From: Pseudocercospora fijiensis CIRAD86
Taxonomy: Eukaryota; Ascomycota; Dothideomycetes; Mycosphaerellales; Mycosphaerellaceae
NCBI RefSeq assembly: GCF_000340215.1
Contig: NW_006921533.1
Coordinates: 7,603,671-7,667,670, forward strand
Direction: 5' to 3'
DNA length: 64,000 bases
The first letter of the stretch is position 1. Each line of letters opens with the position of its first letter. Made by a program: the position numbers and the translations under genes. Below are positions 55,893 through 64,000 of the stretch, one piece after another. The notes under the pieces are model-generated. The model made no database searches. It was not told where the DNA came from and saw only the letters and a list, made by a program, of their open reading frames with translations.

Positions 55893-56306
55893 TCAGCCTC
55901 GGCGTGTAGATGTCTCTTCTGCTTCACGCCGAGCGCTGTTCCTTGGTGCTCCCATGAGATACAGCTCAGCAAGCCTGGCCTCTGAGACGCGGCCCTCGAA
56001 GACGAATGGATCGCTTTCGGAGCTCTCGTTCTTCAGTGGCTGATCAGGCCCTTGATTATTCGCAGTGGTCTTCGCAACATTGCCAGGATAGATGATGGCA
56101 TAGTTTGCACAATGATACCCACCACTGGCACTTCCGATGTCGTAGATTGCCTGCTCAGTCGAGACATGCTCTCCTACCTTTGCCTGCGGTGCTTTCGTGA
56201 CGTCTGTGGTATGACTGGAGATGTTTTGACCCGCATGATCCATCTTCATACTGATCGTCCGCGAATGGAGACGCGGCGTCAGGAGGTCTCGAGAATCTGA
56301 GGGCAT
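55893..56306 (-). CDS. Hypothetical protein, 137 residues, doubtful
   Basis: The frame begins MPSDSRDLLTPRLHSRTISMKM. It contains GEHVSTEQAIYDIGSASGGYHCANYAIIYPGN and a polar C-terminus (SESDPFVFEGRVSEARLAEL). No family is recognised. The central Gly-Tyr-Asn segment looks protein-like, and the frame has no splice signals I trust. It may be a lineage-specific gene or chance. Confidence 0.3.
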   Translation of the reverse strand: MPSDSRDLLTPRLHSRTISMKMDHAGQNISSHTTDVTKAPQAKVGEHVSTEQAIYDIGSASGGYHCANYAIIYPGNVAKTTANNQGPDQPLKNESSESDPFVFEGRVSEARLAELYLMGAPRNSARREAEETSTRRG

Positions 56307-56949
56307 GCTGGTATTGGGAGGAAGCAGATCTGGATTTCGTCAGTGCATTTTATATTGCCTTGCTCGAGCTTCTAAGATCGATCTCCTCGCATAGTGAATG
56401 AAGACTCAAGCAGAGATCTTGGCTCGGGGAAGCGGGTCAGACCTGTGTTCGCGGATTCACGAGGTCTTCACAAGTTGTATATGTAAATGTGAGCTGCCCT
56501 GAGCCTTCCTTCTCCATGTTGTGATCGGGCAGAGTCGTGATGTTCTTCCATAACTCCTTTCTTGCTGATGCCATTTGGACGGGCTCCACATATCGTACCC
56601 AAGGGGATTTTGCCAGTGAGTCGCAGCTATTCACGCATCGCAGCACTCTCCATACTATTTCGTCTCTTGCGAGACTAACACAATGTCTCTTCCTCGTCAC
56701 TCATCGGTCGTTCGCTGTCTCATCTTCAACTGCAGATCTCCACGAATACTTCAGACACTGCAATGCAAATGCAACTGGTCCGAGTGTGCTGAGTTCCCGA
56801 GTCTGCTTCGAGAACTCTCTGATTGTGCATGTGAATAGTGCCGTGGTGAGAATGGTCGCGTGGCTGGAAACAGGGAAAGTTGAGTGAATTCGGGTTAGTA
56901 AGCCTACCATCTGGTTGTCACTGCCGATAATATAATAGATACCGATTGG
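56307..56949. other. Intergenic region leading into the second repeat tract
   Basis: Short open frames on both strands (e.g. 56437-56700 minus, 56537-56887 plus) without family features. Confidence 0.4.
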
Positions 56950-57620
56950 AAGGTATCTACTACTAGGGCTTGTCTTTTCATTTTGCAGCTAGCTGTTCTT
57001 GCTTACACACACTAGATTGACTGCTAAGCCTTTTCTCCTTGCTACCTAACCTAGACAGCCTTTTTACCTATAGTTATAGCTACTTTGCGGCTTGTTTAGT
57101 ATAGTCTACAAGTAAGCTAAGCTAATCTAGACCCCCTAGATTAGATTAGCTTACTATAACCCTTAGATTAGATTAGCTTAGATTATCTCTAGAAGGACTA
57201 GATTATATTAGCTTATAATCTATAGAGGCTTTATATACTTACTACTAACTATAACGATTATAGAAGCCACTATAATCTTAAGCGACTATAGTCTACTATA
57301 ACTAGTTACTACTAGACGACTACAGGTTATTAGTATCTAATACTATCTATATTTCAAACCTCTACGGTATCTATAGCTTAGCGCTACTATTTTCCTTTTC
57401 TTTTACCTTAGATCTTAGAATATAAGTCGTATATAGTATATAGTAGATAGTAGGTACTTAATAGCAGTATAGACTCTATAGAGCGGTATATAGGTAATCG
57501 TTTGCTAGAACTATTAGATTAGATTAGCTTAGATTGCCCTAATAAGGGCTGGATTGGATTAGCTTAGATTGCTGAATAAGCAGAAATTGGCTAGATTGGA
57601 TTGGCTTAGACTGCAATCTC
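56950..57620. repeat. AT-rich, RIP-like tract with GATTAGATTAGCTTA repeats
   Basis: TpA-rich sequence with repeated GATTAGATTAGCTTA motifs at about 57130-57215 and again at about 57505-57615. In the right-hand copies the motif appears as GATTGGATTAGCTTA and GATTGGATTGGCTTA, i.e. with G instead of A. No coding sequence. It may be the degraded remains of a transposon. Confidence 0.65.
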
Positions 57621-57746
57621 AACCCAGATTGCAAGCCGGGCTTGCTTGTGGACCGCACTGGGTTTCCAAATCCAGTCTGTTTCCGACAGTGTGTTTCGGT
57701 CAGGCATGCTGAGTCAAGACAGCCCCAGTTCCCTTGACTCAGCATG
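57613..57746. repeat. Cluster of inverted repeats
   Basis: Three perfect hairpin arms: GCAATCT/AGATTGC (57613-57632), GCAAGCC/GGCTTGC (57631-57645) and CATGCTGAGTCAAG/CTTGACTCAGCATG (57705-57718 and 57733-57746). A fourth (ACTGGGTTT/AAATCCAGT, 57657-57676) has one mismatch. They follow directly on the RIP-like tract. Confidence 0.8.
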
Positions 57747-59616
57747 GTCAAGGATTCCACACGATACCGAAACCTCACCAACAGACCGGCACAATTGCGC
57801 GTCAAATTTCAATACCAGGAACCACACCATAGAGCCAAGTTCCCTACTCAAGAGCCTGGCCACAGCCATCGAGCCTGCAACAACACTGGACTAGGCATAG
57901 GCTGAGCCCATATGTTTTCCTTCTGAGTTCGCACCAAAAGAATATGAGAGTCTTTACGGAGTACCATCGCGACTACTATGGCCGATGGAGCGAACGAGAA
58001 GAGATCCCGCGCTGGTGGCCGATGCTGAGAGCCTGAGGTACCACCCTCAAGTTGATCCGCATCACAACCGCTTTTCCAGGAAACAGACTATTAGCCAGAG
58101 TTGGAGGCTGGCTAGGTCACCCTGAGTATGTCACGCATATCCGTCGAACCTTGCTGCATCTCCGCTGCTTGTACGGCCGAGGAATGGCGTCTGCACATTC
58201 TACATCAAGGCATTCGATCGTCCTGACCAGCAATTGACTCTCCATGTCATCTGTACTGGAGACTCGGAACAGCTAGCCATTATTCAGCTCTTCTACTGCG
58301 CTCGCAAAGTATACATCGCGCCGACGGTCACAAGGCGATCTTCAGATCGACCAGGAATTGTAATGCTCCTCCAAGAGATCATGCGCCATACAGGAGCAAG
58401 TGTCGTCATCTCCTGACAACTTGAACCTGCTTCTGTTCAACACACTGAGGAAAGGAGGACGGATACAAGCCTTCCGCCTTGACATGGTCTACAACGTTGA
58501 GAGTGCGAGTATTAGGAGGTCCAGGAACGTAAGATGGAACGAAGTGCGACAGAACAAAGTTAGGTGAGCAGCGCTGGGCTGAGCTGGCGGTCGGCACTTA
58601 CCAGTGCCCTGGTAAAGTTGCTTTGGTCGTCATGCCCGCATGAAATGCAATATCGCTGCCAGACTTTCCGCCTCGGCCCTCCGACAAGCAGCGGTGTGAC
58701 GGTGTCATGCAGTACGCCGGCGTAAAGAGATGCTGGATGCGCATCATGCATGCAACTGCTGGTCATCAGGACGGCTCGACCCTACCACACGCTTCTCGCT
58801 CGGAGATTCTGTTCAATGTCCCGGCACGTGAATGCTAGTTTATTTATTGCGTGGGCTCAGGCTCATACCCTGCACCTATGAGCTTGCTCTATATAGCCTC
58901 TTGGCTGCGGGTGCCATGAGACTTTCCTGGAGACTCCTGGTTGAGATTGCTTTTTCCTATTCAATACCTTAACCATCAATCTTAGCAGGAAGCATCCCTT
59001 CTCAAAAGATGCTGGTGAGCTTCGTGCAATGGAAGGCCTTCAAAGGCACACCGCTGCTCCCATCAGGAACTTTGAGAGATGAAGCTTTGAGAAGCCGGAA
59101 AACAGCGCATCCTCGAAGTCTACACAAGATCGCACGACAGCGGCACACCATCAATGCTGCGGCTGCATCGCATTCAGAGACGCCCAACACAATGCCGGTG
59201 ACATGCCAGCCGTAAGCCTGAAAACGTCACTTTTTCGTAGGTCCATCAGCAAGATCCTCTCAATTGGTGGAACATCTGAGTTGTAATAACGGCAGTGTTT
59301 TCATCGCGGAGTACTCAACAATTAGCGTCACCGCACGTAGCCGATACCGAAACATTGGACTGCATTGGCATCGAAGTCTGAGGTTCGCCAGATGCGGTTT
59401 GTATCAACCGAGCAGGGATTCTGTGCAGCCTGGACCTGGCTCAAATGATCTATGTACATTCGCAGGCTTGTGTCTTGAAGCTTGGCTAGCATTAGGTACG
59501 CAGCAGGACGATCTCAGCCAACATAAATGTACTGGTATCTGCCATCGTTCGCCATCAATATGGGTATCACTGCTTGGGAACTCATGACTTATACGCCAAG
59601 ACAGCCAAGTAACATT
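57747..59616. other. Long intergenic region
   Basis: About 1.9 kb without a supported gene. A protein-like fragment (EYHRDYYGRWSEREEIPRWW, about 57957-58030) ends at a stop and may be a relic. The last part is the promoter and 5' UTR of the transporter. Confidence 0.45.
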
Positions 59617-61187
59617 ATGTCGGGTGACGAGACACGACCAAAGAGCGTTACCTTCGTCACGACAATCCATGGCTCAAGAAAGTCGGTCGACGAGGCCTAC
59701 GATTTCCTTGCGCAACATGTTGAGATTACTGGAGAAGAGGCCGTCGATCTCAAGAAGCTACGGCGGCGGATAGACTGGCACCTGATGCCAATCATGTTCG
59801 CTCTGTACTTCTTCCAATTCCTAGACAAATTCCTGTTGAACTACGCCATCATCATGGGAATGCCGAAGGACCTGAAGTTGAAGGGGAACGAGCTGAACAA
59901 TATTGCTTCCTCTCTGTGGTGGGCATACCTCGCAATGAGTCCTCTCGTTGGCTTGATACAAAACAAAGTACGCCTTGGAAAGTGGCTTGGAGCCAACATG
60001 TTCCTATGGGGCATTACCATCTCATGCACCGCCGCGGTCAGGACATACCATCAATTTCTTGGGATACGAATTCTGATGGGCGTCTTCGACTCTGCGATAC
60101 CGCCGGCACTCATGCTTCTCAGCGCCCAATACTACAGGAAAGATGAGCAGGCCATGAGATATGCTCTATGGTTCAGCAGCGTCGGATGGGGCACGATTTG
60201 CGGAGGTCTGATATCATTTGGCTTCCAGCATGTCCATACCTCGACACTGGAAGGCTGGCGTAAGTGCCGTCGATTGCCATGATGGATCCGCAACTGACTG
60301 CTGTCACAGGCATCATGTTCCTCGTACTTGGCTTGATCAGCCTAGTCGCTGGCATTCTGAGCTTCATCTTCATGCCGGACACTCCAATGACTGCCCGCTT
60401 TTTGACTGACCTCGAGAAGAAGGCGCTGCTGCAGCATGTTGCAGTCAACAAGACTGGCGTGTCTTCTCGCAAGATCGAATGGTATCAGTTGAAGGAGGTC
60501 TTGGTTGACCCACAAGTCTGGCTGCTCACGTTTAACGTCATTATTGTTGCCGCTGGATCAGGTATCCTATCGATCTATGGAGCAACACTGGTGAAAAGTT
60601 TTGGATTCACCTCGAAACAAGCCTCACTACTCCAAATGCCTAGCGGAGTCGTAGCTGTCGTCGCCACTCTCTTCTTCGCATATGCAGTCAGACAGCATTG
60701 GGTCAATCGCGTTACTGCTTCGTTGATTGGCTACGCTTTGTCGCTTACTGGAACATGCATGGTTGCATTCGCTGATAAAAAGAACAAAGGCGCCATGCTC
60801 GCAGGAATCTACATGATCGCATTCTCGGTCCATACGGTCGGAATCAAATACCAGTGGTTAGCAGCAAATGTTGGTGGACATACGAAACGAGCCGCCAGCA
60901 CTGCAATAGTGAGCGGAGCCTTCTCGATCGGCCATATCGTAGCACCATATGCTGTTCAGCAAAAATTTGCGCCAGACTTCGAACCGGCACGACTAGTTCT
61001 GGTGGCCTCAAAAGCAATCGCGCTCGGTATCATCACTTTGTTAGGCTTGTACTACCTCTTCGAAAACGGGCGGCGAAACAAACTGTATGGACCTGCTGGG
61101 GAACAAACCCCAGAAGAGGTCAATCCAGATGACTGGGCCAATATGACCGACAAGGAGAAGCAGAAGTCTTTCAGATACGTTTACTAA
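59617..61187 (+). CDS. MFS transporter of the anion:cation symporter (Dal5/allantoate permease) type
   Basis: Exons 59617-60259 and 60310-61187 with a 50-nt intron that joins STLEGW to RIMFLVLGLISLV; 506 residues and about twelve membrane segments. The start chosen is MSGDETRPKSVTF; the frame is open 30 codons upstream. Family features are LRRRIDWHLMPIMFALYFFQFLDKF in the first segment, GMPKDLKLKGNE after it, LGKWLGANMFLWG, and the fungal ACS pattern MPDTPMTARFLTDLEKKALLQ before the central loop. Further on come KYQWLAANVGGHTKRA and a C-terminal PEEVNPDDWANMTDKEKQ. Relatives import allantoate, ureidosuccinate, nicotinate, pantothenate or similar organic anions. The substrate is unknown. Confidence 0.85.
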
Positions 61188-62380
61188 GCTTGTATTTTCG
61201 TTTGGGTATTTGCATGCATGCATTAGAATCACGGCCGAGATAACGACAGATACTCACTAGAATGGCAGAATCCCATCCCCTTCTCTCACTTCACGCGCGC
61301 ATATAGACTTCAGAAGATGTAGTTGGTGTCCAATATTTCTTTTACGAGGAACATCGTTGATGTGCGTGCATTCGTCTGCGGCCGAAAATTGCCGATCAGG
61401 GATTAACCCTTTCTCAGCCTCGTCTTAGACGGCTTGCCTCTTGAAAGGTACATGTGCTACGTTTCAGGCTCTGATTGCAAGGCAAGCTCGAGCTAGATTT
61501 CGCATGGCATGGTGCAGTCCTGAGGTAGTTGTGCCGTATTTCCAAAATCCTGGCTTGTGTGGTGTGAAATCCGCAATTGCAGTAGTCTGCCCAAGGAATT
61601 TCTTCAGCAGAGCTTGTTGACCATTTGCAGACTCCAGTTTTCACTTCGAGACCGATGTCTTCTCGTGTTCAGGCAACTTCCGCGCAATTCTGATGTAGGG
61701 ATTGTGGAGCTTCACGGTTGCTGTGTTGTCTCCCAGCGGTGAGCGAGCTGGCAATTTTTCGCAACATGCTGCCTTGTGCTTAATATTCTACTGCCAAGTG
61801 ACGTTCGAAGTGCATATGGCTTGGTCGTTGAAGGATCAAGAGAGAACTAGATCTGTGCGAGAGATCCTGGTACGGGTTTGAGCGTCGTGGTTCTTCGTGG
61901 CGGCTTCGAATGGTGGTGTGCGAGTAAATATAGATCCGTAGAAAAGGCGGTTCGCGATGCTTTGATCAACGGAGAAGGCTCTTGAAGGCCCTTCTCACAT
62001 TGGGAGCTCCGCTGGTGGTGTAACGGCGGTCATCTGCTTTGTCTGTATTTTCGTAGCGTAAGTGACCCGTAGCACTAAGATCGTGAAATCCTCCACGGAG
62101 GATATGAGCCCGTCTTGCTTCGAGAACCTGCTCGAGACTATAAAGACTCGGCTCTGAACTCGGCGGCATGCGGCATGTTCATGTGGTTGCTATGTGAATG
62201 GTGCGAGAAGGGAAGTGTGGTGCGGTTGGAAGCTAAGATGAGAATCATGAGATGAGGTCGCCCGCTGTCCCGCAACTCTCCTTCACACTGATCACTCTTT
62301 TTGACAATCACAAACTGGAATACATGCTGGCTATAATATCTTGTTGACGCAGCACCAGGATCGCACACACGAGCACCACA
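61188..62380. other. Intergenic region
   Basis: About 1.2 kb between the transporter and the Mso1-like gene. Short minus-strand frames (61966-62169 and 62138-62368) are not supported. Confidence 0.45.
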
Positions 62381-63142
62381 ATGTCTTCATACTTGAGCAA
62401 CCTGCTCACGCACACCACTTCCAGATACAACTCGCTCAAGAGGACGCTCCTCTCAAGCGAAGACGACGGCGACACCGAAGATGATACACACGTCTGCCGC
62501 GTCCTACGAGCGTACTACAGCGAGAAAGGCCGGCCTTTCCCTCCGTGGCTACCACCAGACCCCAATGTCAAACGCGCCATCACACCCCAGCCTCAGCAAG
62601 GCAACTACTTGGGAGGCACAGCAGGGAAAAATCCGTATGGGCATGTACAAAATCAAGGTGGCCATCGAGGTAGTCTGAGCGATCTATGGGATCCTCCATC
62701 TGCGCCCGCGAACAACGCTCCCATGCAACCCACAAGCCTGCGCAATGCGCGTCGTCCGATGAACCAGCCTCCTGCGAACGTGAGCAGTGGTAACCTCGCT
62801 CCTCCTCAAGCTCGACCGTTACCTTCGCAAAGAGCTGGAAGCTACCAGACGCAGGGTCTGCCACAACAACAAATGGGCAGCAGGCCTGGCAGTCGAGTAG
62901 ACCCGAGCCCTCCTTCTAGTAGTGCTGGTCCTCCTGCTGCCGGAAGTGCACAAGAAAGGCTGAAAGCAAGGCTATGGGGTGGTAAAAGTGGTGTCAGTCC
63001 ACAGCCGAGTCCTGCAATGAGCTCTGTGGGAGCACCAAACCCGTACGACCAGCCTCAGATGGGTGCAAATGCTCCTTGGAATGGTGGCAGCGGAAATCCG
63101 TATGATAACGGTGGCAATGGAAGACGCTATGGCAGACAATGA
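62381..63142 (+). CDS. MSO1: Mso1-like Sec1-binding protein of exocytosis
   Basis: In yeast, Mso1 binds the SM protein Sec1 at sites of vesicle fusion with the plasma membrane. The 253-residue frame starts MSSYLSNLLTHTTSRYNSLKRT. It continues DGDTEDDTHVCRVLRAYYSEKGRPFPPWLPPD, the pattern of the N-terminal Sec1-binding domain. The rest is Pro/Gln/Gly-rich and disordered, with QERLKARLWGGKSG near residue 195 and a GN-P-Y-DNGG tail. No intron is needed and the start context is good (CACAATGTCT). The family call rests on the N-terminal 70 residues. Confidence 0.8.
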   Translation: MSSYLSNLLTHTTSRYNSLKRTLLSSEDDGDTEDDTHVCRVLRAYYSEKGRPFPPWLPPDPNVKRAITPQPQQGNYLGGTAGKNPYGHVQNQGGHRGSLSDLWDPPSAPANNAPMQPTSLRNARRPMNQPPANVSSGNLAPPQARPLPSQRAGSYQTQGLPQQQMGSRPGSRVDPSPPSSSAGPPAAGSAQERLKARLWGGKSGVSPQPSPAMSSVGAPNPYDQPQMGANAPWNGGSGNPYDNGGNGRRYGRQ

Positions 63143-63688
63143 AGCTGAAAAGAGACTATATACTCAGCGCGCAAGCGTTGACATGGAAGAGCTGGACGCT
63201 GGTTGTCCAGATACAGGGTCACGACAATTGATGAGAATACGAGTAGACCGATAGAGCGCATGAGCATTAATGGAAGCTCGACTAAGTGTCGAGCTTGTAT
63301 GGGCACGATTCCGTCAGGAGCATAGGCGTACTGCGAGCATGGTGGCAATAAGCAGCCGACCGAGGCGGTTACCGCTTTGGGACAGCTCGATGCAACAATT
63401 CGAAGGCATCTTTCACAAGCTTTCTTCGCACAACACCCTGCAAAAGATCAACAGTCTGGTGTGTGGTAAATGTGGCATCCACGACCCGCACGTTCACGCT
63501 ACCCGCCTCTCGGTTCGTCGCATCGTCTTTGACTATGATGGCGAGGCCTTTTAAAGTTTCCAGCGACAGAGAGGAGCTGAATTGCGTGCTCGACGATGTT
63601 CTGCACCATAAAGTGGCCATCATGTCCTGCAGAAGAGGAGCTGCAACTCTTGTCACCACTACCGTCAGCGAAATTTGTGTCTTGCATC
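63143..63688. other. Intergenic region
   Basis: 3' flank of MSO1 and promoter of the last gene. A minus-strand frame (63659-63369) reads somewhat protein-like (GLAIIVKDDATNREAGSVNV) but lies in the promoter of the next gene and is not accepted. Confidence 0.4.
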
Positions 63689-64000
63689 ATGGCGAAACGA
63701 GAGTCTACTGACCCGGCTGTCTACAACGCCCATCACGAACGCTTCCACCATACAGGCCTGCCTACCAGCCAAGCAGGATGGATTCAGCGTGCCAAGGAGG
63801 TTTCTGACATCCTCGCCGAGGACGCCGCGAAGCGTGACATCGAGAACAAGTCCCCAAGAGCTGAAGTGTCGCTGTTGAAATCCGCTGGCCTGCTAAAGGT
63901 TCTCGGACCTCAGAAGTACGGAGGCGGCGAGCAGGTGGGAACCTGTCCTGATCAGTCATGGATTGCTACTGACGCGTCACCAGAGCTGGGAAACAGGCTA
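63689..64000 (+). CDS. Acyl-CoA-dehydrogenase-like flavoprotein, 5' part only
   Basis: Exon 1 (63689-63934) encodes MAKRESTDPAVYNAHHERF, then TSQAGWIQRAKEVSDILAED, RDIENKSPRAEVSLLKSAGL and LKVLGPQKYGGGEQ. A 49-nt intron (63935-63983, GTGGGA...CACCAG) is followed by SWETG, as expected for the family. This is the N-terminal helical domain of the acyl-CoA dehydrogenase superfamily, of the subgroup related to DszC-type and nitroalkane-oxidising flavoproteins. The catalytic and FAD-binding parts lie beyond the window. Substrate unknown. Confidence 0.75.
   Translation, partial: MAKRESTDPAVYNAHHERFHHTGLPTSQAGWIQRAKEVSDILAEDAAKRDIENKSPRAEVSLLKSAGLLKVLGPQKYGGGEQVGTCPDQSWIATDASPELGNRL

Overview
The window looks like nuclear DNA of a filamentous ascomycete (Pezizomycotina). 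The signs are short introns (about 49-77 nt, with CTAAC/CTGAC-like branch points), fungus-specific genes (GH72 glucanosyltransferase, ERG4, ATRIP/UvsD-like protein, Mso1), and repeat-induced point mutation (RIP) confined to repeats. A dothideomycete is a guess. No tRNA, rRNA, CRISPR array or prokaryotic operon was seen.

Region 1 (1 to about 11,390) is a RIP-mutated transposon island. A complete Ty3/gypsy retrotransposon (1077-8193, minus strand; 198-bp LTRs, 5-bp target duplication CTCGA, decayed primer-binding site and polypurine tract) sits inside the replicase gene of a Helitron. The Helitron reading frame resumes on both sides of the insertion. Nearly every CpA/TpG has become TpA, which destroys catalytic residues in the gypsy zinc knuckle, reverse transcriptase, RNase H and integrase. 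A 19-bp minisatellite lies just inside the edge of the island.

Region 2 (11.4-15.2 kb) borders the island and holds three metabolic genes in a row: a frameshifted ketopantoate reductase, an intact phytanoyl-CoA-dioxygenase-like oxygenase, and a 5'-truncated class III aminotransferase with a 4-bp duplication. They look like the remains of a small catabolic or secondary-metabolite cluster.

Region 3 (15.4-56.3 kb) is ordinary gene-dense chromosome. In order: a two-module protein resembling ADP-ribosyltransferase folds; CIA30 and a Rim2-type mitochondrial carrier (divergent); a coiled-coil hypothetical; a membrane-anchored Cys-containing protein; a GPI-anchored GH72 enzyme; an FAD monooxygenase fused to a membrane domain; fructosamine kinase and ERG4 (divergent); a secreted Vps62-like protein; a small membrane protein; a GNAT acetyltransferase; an epoxide hydrolase; a frameshifted pyruvate decarboxylase; the ATRIP-like checkpoint protein and CDP-diacylglycerol synthase (divergent); glycogen phosphorylase; eIF2-alpha; and two doubtful small hypotheticals. 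Splicing was reconstructed by eye. Notable results are two GC-AG introns, an 8-nt microexon in glycogen phosphorylase, a hidden 47-nt first exon in ERG4, and several introns that can be translated through.

Region 4 (56.3-64 kb) starts with a second, smaller RIP-like AT-rich repeat tract ending in a cluster of inverted repeats (56.95-57.75 kb). It continues with a Dal5-type MFS transporter, an Mso1-like exocytosis protein, and the 5' end of an acyl-CoA-dehydrogenase-like gene cut by the window edge.
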